A stretch of DNA of 11,062 nt, taken from Pseudomonadota bacterium. GTDB taxonomy: Bacteria; Pseudomonadota; Alphaproteobacteria; Rhizobiales; Rhizobiaceae. Below are positions 1 to 7,276 of the stretch, in pieces. Every line of letters begins with the position of its first letter. The stretch's first letter is position 1. The notes under the pieces were generated by a model. The model searched no databases, was not told where the DNA came from, and saw only the letters and a program-made list of their open reading frames with translations. The DNA lies in NCBI GenBank assembly GCA_023419995.1, contig JAEZXF010000281.1, forward strand, positions 1 through 11,062. Reading direction: 5' to 3'. The translations under genes were made by a program, and so were the position numbers.

Positions 1-686
1 TCCGGCGGACCTCGCGCGGCCGCCAGCACGTCTGCCACCTCGTCGTGTCGGCCGCGCCCGAATGGCTCGACGCCGAGGGGCTGGGCGAGGTGCGCGGCGG
101 CGGCCTCGCGGCGCGGCTGCTGAAGGACCACCTGGCCGAGCAGCGCTGGACGGTGACGCCGCGCATCGCCGAGCTGGTGCGGCAGGTCGTGGCGCCGGGC
201 GACTTCGCCCCCGAGCTGCGCAGCCTCTATCTCGAGGGCCGCGCGGTCGAGATCGTCGCCGAGGCGCTCGCCGCCATGCTGCATGCCGAGCGCGCGCCCG
301 CGGGCGGCACGCTGCTGACGCGCCGCGACACGCTGTGCCTCCAGCGCGCCCGCGACCTGATCGCCGACGGCCTGACCGGGCCGCTCAGCGTCGAGGCGAT
401 CGCGCGCGGCGCCGGCATCAGCGCCAGCGGCCTGCAGCGGCTGTTCCGCGTCTCCGAGGGGGCGAGCATCTTCGACTACGTCCGCCGGCTGCGGCTGGAG
501 CGCGCCTTCGAGGCCCTGCGCAGCGGCGGGACCAGCGTGCAGGAGGCGAGCGTCATCGCCGGCTATTCCAGCCCGGCCAACTTCGCCACCGCCTTCCGCC
601 GCCGGTTCGGGCTGACGCCGAGCGAGGTGTCGCCGGCATCCGCGCCCGCCGGTCCCTCCCCGGCGAGGACGCCGTCCGGCGAATAG
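1..686 (+). CDS. AraC-family (PchR-like) transcriptional regulator, 5' end cut by the window edge
   Basis: DNA-binding transcription regulator, partial. The frame is open from base 3 with no stop, so the gene starts upstream; the GTG at 45 is probably internal because the residues before it (GRQHVCHLVV) read like normal protein. About 227 residues are visible, against roughly 300 or more for a full family member. The middle part (LYLEGRAVEIVAEALA, nt 225-272) resembles the effector-domain tail of PchR-type regulators. The C-terminal AraC domain has two helix-turn-helix units: LSVEAIARGAGISASGLQ at about nt 384-437, and SVQEASVIAGYSSPANF at about nt 534-584, followed by the typical AFRRRFGLTPSEV. 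A Pro/Ala/Ser-rich tail ends the protein. It precedes the transporter operon on the same strand and could regulate it, but it may instead belong to upstream genes. Family assignment is firm; the regulated target is inference. Confidence 0.9.
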   Translation, partial: RRTSRGRQHVCHLVVSAAPEWLDAEGLGEVRGGGLAARLLKDHLAEQRWTVTPRIAELVRQVVAPGDFAPELRSLYLEGRAVEIVAEALAAMLHAERAPAGGTLLTRRDTLCLQRARDLIADGLTGPLSVEAIARGAGISASGLQRLFRVSEGASIFDYVRRLRLERAFEALRSGGTSVQEASVIAGYSSPANFATAFRRRFGLTPSEVSPASAPAGPSPARTPSGE

Positions 687-738
687 CCGGCGCCATTCCG
701 CCCGCAGGCCTCCCCGTCCCTCCCCGTCGACGTCGGCA

Positions 739-786
739 TCCGGCGCCCGGCACCATCATCCCGGCAAGGTCCGGGGCGGCGCCGGA
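739..786. other. Nested stem-loop between the regulator and the transporter operon
   Basis: A perfect 9-bp inverted repeat, TCCGGCGCC (739-747) and GGCGCCGGA (778-786), encloses a second 5-bp stem, CCCGG (760-764) with CCGGG (771-775), around a CAAGGT loop. It begins 52 nt after the regulator's stop codon. No T-run follows on either strand, so it is not a canonical intrinsic terminator. It could mark or protect the 3' end of the regulator mRNA. GC-rich DNA makes short repeats common, but the nested arrangement is more than the local average. Confidence 0.4.
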
Positions 787-834
787 GTGTGGCGCGTCCA
801 CCTCCGGCGGCCGTTTTCGTGTCGGTCGCCGACA

Positions 835-863
835 TTGTTCGCCCCCGCCGCCGTCAATAGGCT
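835..863 (+). promoter_or_regulatory. Candidate sigma-70-type promoter for the transporter operon
   Basis: TTGTTC (835-840) and TAGGCT (858-863) are separated by 17 nt, and transcription would start near 870. The match to consensus is moderate at -35 and weak at -10 (3 of 6). Support comes from a similar arrangement ahead of the second binding-protein gene (TTGTCG, 18 nt, TAAGCT). The predicted start lies at the base of the first leader hairpin. Not proven. Confidence 0.4.
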
Positions 864-871
864 CCCTGTGG

Positions 872-908
872 GCTTGCGATGGAGGAGCCGTTCCACACGG
901 CCGCAAGC
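872..908 (+). other. Leader hairpin 1 (bulged stem) upstream of the operon's first gene
   Basis: GCTTGCG (872-878) pairs with CGCAAGC (902-908), and GCCGT (887-891) pairs with ACGGC (897-901) around a TCCAC loop. The two stems are contiguous on the 3' side and separated on the 5' side by an 8-nt bulge (ATGGAGGA, 879-886). That gives a 12-bp bulged helix at the predicted 5' end of the transcript. A short T-stretch (915-918) follows at a distance. It could stabilise the mRNA or act as a regulatory leader element; no known riboswitch class is recognised. Confidence 0.4.
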
Positions 909-930
909 AGCCGCTTTTCACGGATTCTGT

Positions 931-954
931 CGGCCTTCGCCTTCGGGGAGGCCG
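931..954 (+). other. Leader hairpin 2 with a CC-TTCG-GG apical loop
   Basis: CGGCCT (931-936) pairs with AGGCCG (949-954). Inside, CC (940-941) and GG (946-947) close a TTCG loop (942-945), the very stable UUCG tetraloop type. The stem ends about 34 nt before the start codon at 989, leaving the ribosome binding site single-stranded. No T-run follows, so a terminator is unlikely. Probably an mRNA-stability or leader element. Confidence 0.4.
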
Positions 955-974
955 GAACGATTTAACCACAAGGG

Positions 975-981
975 AAGGGAG
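975..981 (+). promoter_or_regulatory. Ribosome binding site that sets the start at 989
   Basis: AAGGGAG lies 7 nt before the ATG at 989 and supports that start. The frame stays open far upstream only because of high GC content. A second purine stretch, AGGAG (984-988), abuts the ATG and is too close to be the working site. Confidence 0.65.
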
Positions 982-988
982 CCAGGAG

Positions 989-2566
989 ATGAACCGGCGG
1001 GAATTCAATCTGATGTTGGCGGTCGCGTTCGGGTCGACCGCCTTCGTGGGCGAGGCGTTCGGCGAGGAGGAGGGCCAGGTCCTGACCTCGATCGTCCATC
1101 CCGAGCCGCCCCTCCTCAACCTCGGGCTCAACCAGCAGACGCCGACCGGCGTCGTCGCCGGCAAGATTTACGAGGGGCTTCTCTCCTACGCCCGGGACCT
1201 GTCGCCGCAGCCGCTGCTCGCCGATTCCTGGGAGGTGTCGGACGACGGCCTCACCTACACGTTCCACCTCGTCAGGAACGCCAGGTGGCACGACGGCGCA
1301 CCCTTCACCTCGGCCGACGTCGTGTTCTCGTGCCAGACCTTCCTGCCGGAGGTCCACCCGCGCGCACGGGCGGTCTTCGCCCGCTGCGAGAGCATCACAG
1401 CGCCGGACGACCACACCGTCGTCTTCACGCTGAAGCAGGCCTTCCCCGCCTTCCTGATGGCCTTCGAGACCGCCTCGGCGCCGATGCTGCCGCGGCACCT
1501 GCTGGAGGGCAAGGACTTCCGCAAGGACGGCGCAGAGCAGCCGCCGATCGGCACCGGGCCCTTCCGCTTCTCCGACTGGGTGCGCGGCTCGCACATCCAC
1601 CTTCTGGCCTTCGACGACTACTACCGCGCCGACGCGCCGAAGCTGCGCGAGATCTACTACCGCGTCATCCCCGACGCCGCCTCGCGTTCGGTGGCGCTGG
1701 AGCAGGGCGAGGTCCAGCTCTCGCAGTGGCAGGACATCGAGCCGTTCGACGTCGCGCGCCTCTCGGCGCGGCCGCATCTGGAGATGACCACCGCCGGCTA
1801 CGAATACTTCTCGCCGATGGTCTGGATCGAGCTGAACTGCCGCAAGCCGCCGATGGACGACAAACGCTTCCGCCAGGCGCTGATGCACCTGATCGACCGC
1901 GACTTCGTCCGCGACCGCATCATGTTCGGCCTCGCCAAGGCGGCGACCGGGCCGTTCGCCTCGACCATGACCTACTACACGCCGGAGGTGAAGACCTACG
2001 AGCACTCGGTCGACAAGGCGGTGGCGCTGCTCGACGAGATGGGGCTGAAGCCCGACGGCGCCGGCGTGCGGGCGAGCGTCGCCTTCACCATGGTGCCGGC
2101 CGGCGAGGTGTGGACGCGGCTTGCCGAATATGTCCGCCAGGCTTTGGCGGCGGGCGGCATCAAGCTCGAATTGCAGAGCAACGATCTCGCCGGCTGGGTC
2201 GACGCGGTCAGCAACTGGACCTTCGAGATCAGCGGCAACCAGGTCTACCAGAACGGCGACCCGGCGCTGGGCATCGCGCGCACCTACGTGTCGTCCAACA
2301 TCCGCAAGGGCGTGATGTTCTCCAACACGTCGGGCTACTCCAACCCCAAGGTCGACGAGCTCTTCGAGGCGGCGGCGGTCGAGATCGACCCGGCCAGGCG
2401 GCAGGCCCTCTACACCGAGGTCCAGCAGATCCTCGTCGAGGACGTGCCGGTGCTGTGGCTGTGCGAGCAGCAGTACCCGACGATCCACGACAGCCGGCTG
2501 AAGGAGGTGGCGACCACGGCCACGGGCGTCAACGCGAACTTCGCCGGCGCGAGCTTCGCCGCCTGA
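989..2566 (+). CDS. Peptide/nickel-type ABC transporter substrate-binding protein (SBP_bac_5)
   Basis: Periplasmic solute receptor of 525 residues, the normal length for the DppA/OppA class (cluster C). The N-terminus, MNRREFNLML followed by a short hydrophobic stretch to about residue 25, looks like a twin-arginine-type export signal (RR-E-F-N-L), which would be unusual if real. The mature part shows the family layout: EPPLLNLGLN near the start, IYEGLLSY, the PLLADSWEVSDDGLTYTFHL segment with RWHDGAPFTSADVVFS, then GTGPFRFSDW, and the downstream lobe with DKRFRQALMHLIDR. The C-terminal part contains DPARRQALYTEVQQILVEDV and PVLWLC. It feeds the two permeases that follow. The ligand could be a di/oligopeptide or another small amide or cation; this family is promiscuous and sequence alone does not decide. 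The start is supported by AAGGGAG at 975-981. Confidence 0.93.
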   Translation: MNRREFNLMLAVAFGSTAFVGEAFGEEEGQVLTSIVHPEPPLLNLGLNQQTPTGVVAGKIYEGLLSYARDLSPQPLLADSWEVSDDGLTYTFHLVRNARWHDGAPFTSADVVFSCQTFLPEVHPRARAVFARCESITAPDDHTVVFTLKQAFPAFLMAFETASAPMLPRHLLEGKDFRKDGAEQPPIGTGPFRFSDWVRGSHIHLLAFDDYYRADAPKLREIYYRVIPDAASRSVALEQGEVQLSQWQDIEPFDVARLSARPHLEMTTAGYEYFSPMVWIELNCRKPPMDDKRFRQALMHLIDRDFVRDRIMFGLAKAATGPFASTMTYYTPEVKTYEHSVDKAVALLDEMGLKPDGAGVRASVAFTMVPAGEVWTRLAEYVRQALAAGGIKLELQSNDLAGWVDAVSNWTFEISGNQVYQNGDPALGIARTYVSSNIRKGVMFSNTSGYSNPKVDELFEAAAVEIDPARRQALYTEVQQILVEDVPVLWLCEQQYPTIHDSRLKEVATTATGVNANFAGASFAA

Positions 2567-2572
2567 CGCGCC

Positions 2573-3550
2573 ATGATCCTGCTGCGGACCCTCGGCCTGC
2601 GGGGCTTGGAGATCGTTCTGACCCTCCTTGCCATCGCGACCATCAACTTCGTGCTGGTGCACGCCGCGCCGGGGGACCCCGCGACGGTCATGGCGGGACA
2701 GTCGGGGGCGGCCGACGAGGTCTTCCTCGCCCAGATCCGCCGCGACTACGGGCTGGACGAGCCTTTCCTCGTCCAGCTCGCCACCTATCTCGGCAAGGTG
2801 ATCCAGCTCGACCTCGGCTATTCCTTCCGCCAGCAGCGCGACGTGATCGACCTGATCCTCGAGCGCACCGGGCCGACGCTGCTGCTCACGCTGTCGGCCT
2901 TCCTGATCGCGCTCCTCGGCGGCATCTTCTTCGGCGCCGTCGCCGGGCGCCGGCACGGCACCTGGAGCGACACGCTGATCTCGCTCGCCGCGCTCGTCTT
3001 CTATGCCACGCCGGTGTTCTGGCTCGGCCTGATGCTGGTGCTGGTGTTCTCGATCGAGCTGGCGTGGCTGCCCGCCTTCGGCTTCTCCTCGATCCGCTCG
3101 GCCTCGATGCCGCCGCTCGACTACGCGCTCGACGTCGCCGCCCACCTCGTGCTGCCGGCGGTCACGCTGGCGACGATCTACATGGCCGTCTACACGCGGT
3201 TGATGCGCGCCTCGGTCATCGAGGTGGCGCAGGAGGACTTCGTCAAGACCGCGCGGGCCAAGGGGCTCTCGGAGGGCGAGATCATGCGCGGCCACATCCT
3301 GCGCAACTCCAGCATCCCGATCGTCACCTTCGCCGGCCTGCAGGTGGGCGCGATGTTCGGCGGCGCCGTCGTCGTCGAGACGGTGTTCTCGTGGCCGGGC
3401 CTCGGCCGGCTGACCTTCGATGCCGTCACCCAGCGCGACTATCCCGTGCTCCTCGGCCTGTTCGTGGTGATGGCGCTCCTGGTGATGGTGGTGAACGCGC
3501 TGACCGACGTCGTCTACCGGCTGATCGACCCGCGCATGGGCGCCCGGTAG
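2573..3550 (+). CDS. ABC transporter permease, DppB/OppB type
   Basis: Inner-membrane channel subunit of 325 residues, the expected DppB size. An N-terminal membrane helix (about 10-30) is followed by the periplasmic signature APGDPATVM and DLGYSFRQ (80-87). Further hydrophobic helices lie at about 101-124, 133-160, 190-208, 250-272 and 291-313. The cytoplasmic EAA loop that docks on the ATPase is clear at about 217-249 (EDFVKTARAKGLSEGEIM, then LRNSSIPIV), followed by VVVETVFSWPGLGRL. It starts 6 nt after the binding-protein stop with no clear ribosome binding site, so translation is probably coupled to the gene before it. It would pair with the next gene as a heterodimer. Confidence 0.95.
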   Translation: MILLRTLGLRGLEIVLTLLAIATINFVLVHAAPGDPATVMAGQSGAADEVFLAQIRRDYGLDEPFLVQLATYLGKVIQLDLGYSFRQQRDVIDLILERTGPTLLLTLSAFLIALLGGIFFGAVAGRRHGTWSDTLISLAALVFYATPVFWLGLMLVLVFSIELAWLPAFGFSSIRSASMPPLDYALDVAAHLVLPAVTLATIYMAVYTRLMRASVIEVAQEDFVKTARAKGLSEGEIMRGHILRNSSIPIVTFAGLQVGAMFGGAVVVETVFSWPGLGRLTFDAVTQRDYPVLLGLFVVMALLVMVVNALTDVVYRLIDPRMGAR

Positions 3551-3573
3551 CGGGCGCGAGATAGGAAACCGCG

Positions 3574-4404
3574 ATGCTGGAAACCCTGCGCATCATCGTC
3601 CGGCGCCCGTCCGGCCTCGTCGGCCTGTTCCTCCTGTCGATCGTCTGCGCTGTCGCGGCGACGGCCTCGTGGCTGTTCCCGGTCTCGCCGTGGGAGATGA
3701 CGTCGATCCCCTTCACCCGGCCGGGCGAGAACGGCCTGCTGCTCGGCTCCGACACGCTCGGTCGCGACATCGCCGCCGGCATCGCCCACGGCGCGCGCGT
3801 CTCGCTGTTCATCGGCGCGGTCTCGACGCTGGCCGCGCTCACGATCGGCGTCATGCTCGGCTGCATCGCCGGCTACGCCGGCGGCTGGGCCGACCGGCTG
3901 ATCGTCCGCTTCATCGAGATCTTCCAGACGATCCCCAACTTCGTGCTGGCGCTGCTCATCGTCGCCATCCTCGGGCCGTCGCTCGCCAACATCATCCTCG
4001 CCGTCGCCATCGTCAGCTGGCCGCCGCTCGCCCGCCTGACCCGCGCCCAGGTCAAAAGCGTATCGACGCGCGAGTTCGTCCAGGCCGCGCGCTGCCAGGG
4101 GCAGTCGGCCGTCTCGGTGCTGGTGCGCCACGTGCTGCCCAACGCCATCTCGCCCATCATCGTCACCGGCTCGCTCGCCGTCGCCTCGGCGATCCTGATC
4201 GAGGCGGCCCTTTCTTTCATGGGACTGGGCGACCCCAACTACATGTCGTGGGGCTACATGGTCGGCGCCGGCCGCACGGTCATCCGCCAGGCGTGGTGGG
4301 TCAGCGTGTTCCCCGGCGCCGCCGTGCTCCTCACCGTCGTCGCCATCCACCTCGTCGGAGAGGCGCTGAACGACGCCCTGAACCCGAGGATCGCCCGCGC
4401 ATGA
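3574..4404 (+). CDS. ABC transporter permease, DppC/OppC type
   Basis: Second inner-membrane subunit, 276 residues, normal for DppC. The N-terminal helix (about 13-34) is followed by the family signature LLGSDTLGRDIAAGIAHGAR (56-75). Membrane helices lie at about 77-100, 120-150, 195-215 and 243-263. The EAA loop is at about 166-190 (REFVQAARCQGQSAVSVLV, then RHVLPN), and LSFMGLGDPN (213-222) is typical of the family. TAGGAAA (3562-3568) is a reasonable ribosome binding site. The stop overlaps the next start as ATGA (4401-4404). It would form the channel with the preceding permease and use the fused ATPase. Confidence 0.95.
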   Translation: MLETLRIIVRRPSGLVGLFLLSIVCAVAATASWLFPVSPWEMTSIPFTRPGENGLLLGSDTLGRDIAAGIAHGARVSLFIGAVSTLAALTIGVMLGCIAGYAGGWADRLIVRFIEIFQTIPNFVLALLIVAILGPSLANIILAVAIVSWPPLARLTRAQVKSVSTREFVQAARCQGQSAVSVLVRHVLPNAISPIIVTGSLAVASAILIEAALSFMGLGDPNYMSWGYMVGAGRTVIRQAWWVSVFPGAAVLLTVVAIHLVGEALNDALNPRIARA

Positions 4405-6059
4405 CCCAGCCGCTGCTCTCCGTCCGCAACCTGCGGCTCGGCCTTCCCGCGGGCGCCGACCGCATCCGCGCGGTCGACGGCGTGAGCTTCGACATCGGCC
4501 GCAACGAGATCGTCTGCCTGGTCGGCGAAAGCGGCTCCGGCAAGTCGCTGACGGCGCATTCGCTGATGGGGCTGCTGCCGCGCGGGGTCCGCGTCGACGG
4601 CGGCGAGGCGCTGCTCGACGGCCGCGACATCCTGCGCCTGTCGGGGCGCGAGGTGCGGAAGCTGCGCGGCAGCCGCATCGCCATGGTGTTCCAGGAGCCG
4701 CTGACGGCGCTGAACCCGTTGAAGCGCGCGGGCGAGCAGGTGGCCGAGGCCATCGTCAGCCACGACCGCCGCATCGCGGCGGCGGACGTGCGGGCGCGCG
4801 TGCTGCGCCTCTTCGAGCAGGTCGGCCTGCCCGACCCGCCGCAGGCCATGCGCAGCTTCCCCTTCCAGCTCTCCGGCGGCCAGCGCCAGCGGGTGATGAT
4901 CGCCATCGCGCTCGCCAACAATCCCGACCTGCTGATCGCCGACGAGCCGACGACGGCGCTCGACGTCACCACCCAGCGGCAGATCCTCGACCTGATCAAG
5001 GCCCTGCAACGGGAGCGCGGGATGGGCGTGCTGTTCATCACCCACGACATCGGCGTCGTCGCCGACATCGCCGACCGCGTGGTGGTGCTGCGCGAGGGCA
5101 GGACCGTCGAGCAGGGCACGAGCGGCGAGGTGCTGCTGTCGCCGCGCGAGGACTACACGCGGATGCTGCTCGACTCCGTGCCCGGCCGCCGCCGGGTCCG
5201 CGCGACCGCGCCCTCCGCCGAGCCGCTCCTCACCGTGCGCGGGCTCGACAAGACCTTCGTCACCCGGCAGGGCTGGTTCGCGCCGCCGCGCGTCACCGTG
5301 GCCGCCGAGAAGGTGGAGCTCGACCTCCACCGCGGCGAGACGCTCGCCGTCGTCGGCGAGAGCGGCTCGGGCAAGTCGACGCTGGCGCGGATGATCCTGC
5401 GCCTCGTCGAGCCCGACGCCGGCGAGGTGCTGTTCGACGGGCGGCCCGTCGGCCGCGCGCGGCGCGAGGACCTGCGCCAGTTCCGGCGCCGGGCGCAGAT
5501 CGTCTTCCAGGACCCCTACGCCTCGCTCGACCCGCGGCTGAAGGTCGGCGAGAGCATCGCACGCGGCCCGCTGGCCCACGGCGCCTCCCGCGCCGAGGCC
5601 GAACGGCTGGCGCGCGACTGGCTGGAGCGCGTCGGGCTTCCCCCGCAGGCGACGGACCGCTTCCCGCACGAGTTCTCGGGCGGGCAGCGGCAGCGGATCT
5701 GCATCGCCCGGGCGCTGGCGCTCGAGCCCAGCCTGCTGATCGCCGACGAGGCCGTCTCGGCGCTCGACGTGTCGGTGCAGGCGCAGGTGCTCGATCTTCT
5801 CGCCGACCTGAAGCGGGAGATGAACCTGTCGATGCTGTTCATCACCCACGATTTGAGGGTCGCGCGCGAGATCGCCGACACCATCATGGTCATGCAGCGC
5901 GGCCGCGTGGTCGAGCGCAATGGCGCGGAGGCGCTTTTCACCGCGCCGCGATCGGCCTACACGCGCAGCCTGCTTGACGCGGTCCCCGGAAGGGCCTTCT
6001 TCGAACGGGCGTCCGCTCCCGCCGCACCGGACGGGGCGGCCGCCGCAATACAGGGGTGA
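4401..6059 (+). CDS. Fused two-domain ABC transporter ATPase (DppD-DppF type)
   Basis: Cytoplasmic ATPase of 552 residues with two complete nucleotide-binding domains, replacing the separate DppD and DppF subunits. Domain 1: Walker A GESGSGKS (42-49), Q-loop Q98, signature LSGGQ (158-162), Walker B LLIADE (177-182) with DEPTTALD, switch His215. Domain 2: Walker A GESGSGKS (319-326), Q-loop Q370, signature FSGGQ (425-429), Walker B LLIADE (445-450), switch His483. Domain 2 reads DEAVSALD, with Ala for the usual Pro after the catalytic Glu; catalytic residues are kept in both halves, so both sites should be competent. After each domain is the oligopeptide-transporter tail (DYTRMLLDSVPG, then AYTRSLLDAVPG). 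The ATG at 4401 overlaps the permease stop, with GAGGA at 4386-4390. Single-chain fusions of this kind are known in proteobacterial peptide/glutathione (GsiA-type) importers. Confidence 0.95.
   Translation: MTQPLLSVRNLRLGLPAGADRIRAVDGVSFDIGRNEIVCLVGESGSGKSLTAHSLMGLLPRGVRVDGGEALLDGRDILRLSGREVRKLRGSRIAMVFQEPLTALNPLKRAGEQVAEAIVSHDRRIAAADVRARVLRLFEQVGLPDPPQAMRSFPFQLSGGQRQRVMIAIALANNPDLLIADEPTTALDVTTQRQILDLIKALQRERGMGVLFITHDIGVVADIADRVVVLREGRTVEQGTSGEVLLSPREDYTRMLLDSVPGRRRVRATAPSAEPLLTVRGLDKTFVTRQGWFAPPRVTVAAEKVELDLHRGETLAVVGESGSGKSTLARMILRLVEPDAGEVLFDGRPVGRARREDLRQFRRRAQIVFQDPYASLDPRLKVGESIARGPLAHGASRAEAERLARDWLERVGLPPQATDRFPHEFSGGQRQRICIARALALEPSLLIADEAVSALDVSVQAQVLDLLADLKREMNLSMLFITHDLRVAREIADTIMVMQRGRVVERNGAEALFTAPRSAYTRSLLDAVPGRAFFERASAPAAPDGAAAAIQG
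6052..6056 (+). promoter_or_regulatory. Ribosome binding site deciding the amidohydrolase start
   Basis: AGGGG sits 8 nt before the ATG at 6065 and favours that codon. The in-frame GTG at 6056 overlaps the ATPase stop as GTGA but has no purine-rich site before it. Confidence 0.5.
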
Positions 6060-6064
6060 AGCTC

Positions 6065-7276
6065 ATGGTCAGCACCAATGCGGTCTTCGACGACCGGGAA
6101 ATCGCCCATCTCACGGCATGGCGGCACAGGCTGCACCAGTACCCGGAGATTTCCGGCGAGGAGGCCGAAACCGCGCGCGAGGTGGTCTCCTTCCTGGCCG
6201 ACACGCGGCCGGACGCCACCGTCACCGGCCTCGGCGGCCACGGCGTGGCGCTGGTCTACGACGGCGCGGAGCCGGGGCCGACCGTGCTGCTGCGCTGCGA
6301 GCTCGACGCGCTGCAGATCCATGAGGTCTCCGACATCCCCCATCGCTCGCTGGTCGACGGCAAGGCGCACATGTGCGGCCATGACGGCCACATGACGATG
6401 ATGGCCGCGGTGGCGCGGGTGCTGGCCCGGCACCGGCCGCTGCGCGGGCGCGCGGTGCTGCTGTTCCAGCCGGCCGAGGAGACCGCGCACGGCGCCGAGG
6501 CCGTACTGGCCGACGCGAAGTTCGCGGCGATCGCGCCCGACTACGCCTTCGCCATCCACAACATGCCCGGCCTGCCGCTCGCCCACGTCGCCGTCGCCGA
6601 GGGCCAGATCACCTGCGCCTCGATGGGGCTGTGCGTCGAGCTGACCGGCAAGACCTCCCACGCCTCGGTGCCAGAGGCGGGCATCTCGCCGGCCATGGCC
6701 GTCGCGCGCATCATCCCGGCGCTGAAGCGGCTGGAGGCGGGCGAGGCGATAGAGCCCGGATTCCGCAGGGTGACGGTGACCAACGTGCAGATGGGCAAGC
6801 CGGTCTTCGGCATCACGCCCGGCGCCGCCGAGATCCGCATGACCCTGCGCACGCCCGAAAGCGACGCGATCGAGGGGCTGACCGCCGAGGTCCTCGCCCT
6901 CGTCGGCGCGATCGCGGCCGAGGAGCGGCTGACGCTCGCCCACTCGACACACAACTTCTTCCGCGCCTGCGTCAACGACGGCGAGGCGGCCGCCCTGTTC
7001 GAGGACGTGGCCGCGGACATGGGGCTGTCGCGGGTCGAGGGCTACGTGCCGATCCGCGGCGCCGAGGATTTCGGGCTGTTCGGCTCGCGCGCGAAGTCGG
7101 CGATGCTGTTCATCGGCGCCGGCATGGACCGGCCGATGGTCCACAATCCCGACTACGACTTCCCCGACGAACTGATCCCAGTCGGGGCCGGGCTGTTCCT
7201 CGGCGTGCTCGACGGCCTGCTCGGCCTCGCTGCCGCCCCGGCAGCCGTCCCGGCCGGCGGGAGGGCCGCGCCATGA
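6065..7276 (+). CDS. M20D-family metal-dependent amidohydrolase (hippurate / N-acyl amino acid hydrolase type)
   Basis: Cytoplasmic metallo-hydrolase of 403 residues, normal for the M20D amidohydrolase group that cleaves N-acyl amino acids and related amides. Metal-binding residues in the expected order: Cys104 and His106 in CGHDGH (104-109), Glu138-Glu139 in QPAEET, His165 in IHNMPG, and His360 in MVHNPDYDF. WRHRLHQYPEISGEEAET (19-36) is the classic N-terminal signature. The dimerisation (lid) insert, about 185-295, begins near the conserved GKTSHASVPEAGISP. One deviation: the family's RADxDALP segment reads RCELDALQ (77-84), keeping the second Asp (81) but with Glu for the first Asp and Gln for Pro. 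No signal peptide. An alternative start is GTG 6056 (three residues longer). The stop overlaps the next start as ATGA, so hydrolase and reductase are coupled. The exact amide substrate is unknown. Confidence 0.92.
   Translation: MVSTNAVFDDREIAHLTAWRHRLHQYPEISGEEAETAREVVSFLADTRPDATVTGLGGHGVALVYDGAEPGPTVLLRCELDALQIHEVSDIPHRSLVDGKAHMCGHDGHMTMMAAVARVLARHRPLRGRAVLLFQPAEETAHGAEAVLADAKFAAIAPDYAFAIHNMPGLPLAHVAVAEGQITCASMGLCVELTGKTSHASVPEAGISPAMAVARIIPALKRLEAGEAIEPGFRRVTVTNVQMGKPVFGITPGAAEIRMTLRTPESDAIEGLTAEVLALVGAIAAEERLTLAHSTHNFFRACVNDGEAAALFEDVAADMGLSRVEGYVPIRGAEDFGLFGSRAKSAMLFIGAGMDRPMVHNPDYDFPDELIPVGAGLFLGVLDGLLGLAAAPAAVPAGGRAAP

Noticed and set aside
45..47. GTG as the true start of the AraC-type regulator
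   Set aside because: The frame is open to the window edge and the residues before the GTG are protein-like; the visible length is too short for a whole family member.
711..728. Direct repeat TCCCCGTC twice, 10 nt apart
   Set aside because: Only two short copies in GC-rich DNA; too little to call a repeat element or operator.
872..954. Known riboswitch in the operon leader
   Set aside because: The two hairpins do not match any class I can recall (no guanidine, SAM or thiamine consensus segments), so only unnamed leader structure is reported.
962..3295. Long open frame on the - strand across the binding protein and first permease
   Set aside because: Product is Arg/Gly/His/Asp-rich with no recognisable domain, and it opposes two clear genes. 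It is a side effect of high GC in the third codon position.
787..3564. Long + strand open frame in another phase
   Set aside because: Arg/Pro/Ala-rich sequence overlapping two well-supported genes; no start context.
4254..5849. Long - strand open frame opposite the fused ATPase
   Set aside because: Low-complexity translation (repeated Arg, Gln, His, Leu) and antisense to a gene with complete ABC motifs.
6056..6058. GTG start for the amidohydrolase
   Set aside because: No ribosome binding site before it, while AGGGG sits well placed for the ATG at 6065. Not excluded, since GTGA overlap coupling is possible.
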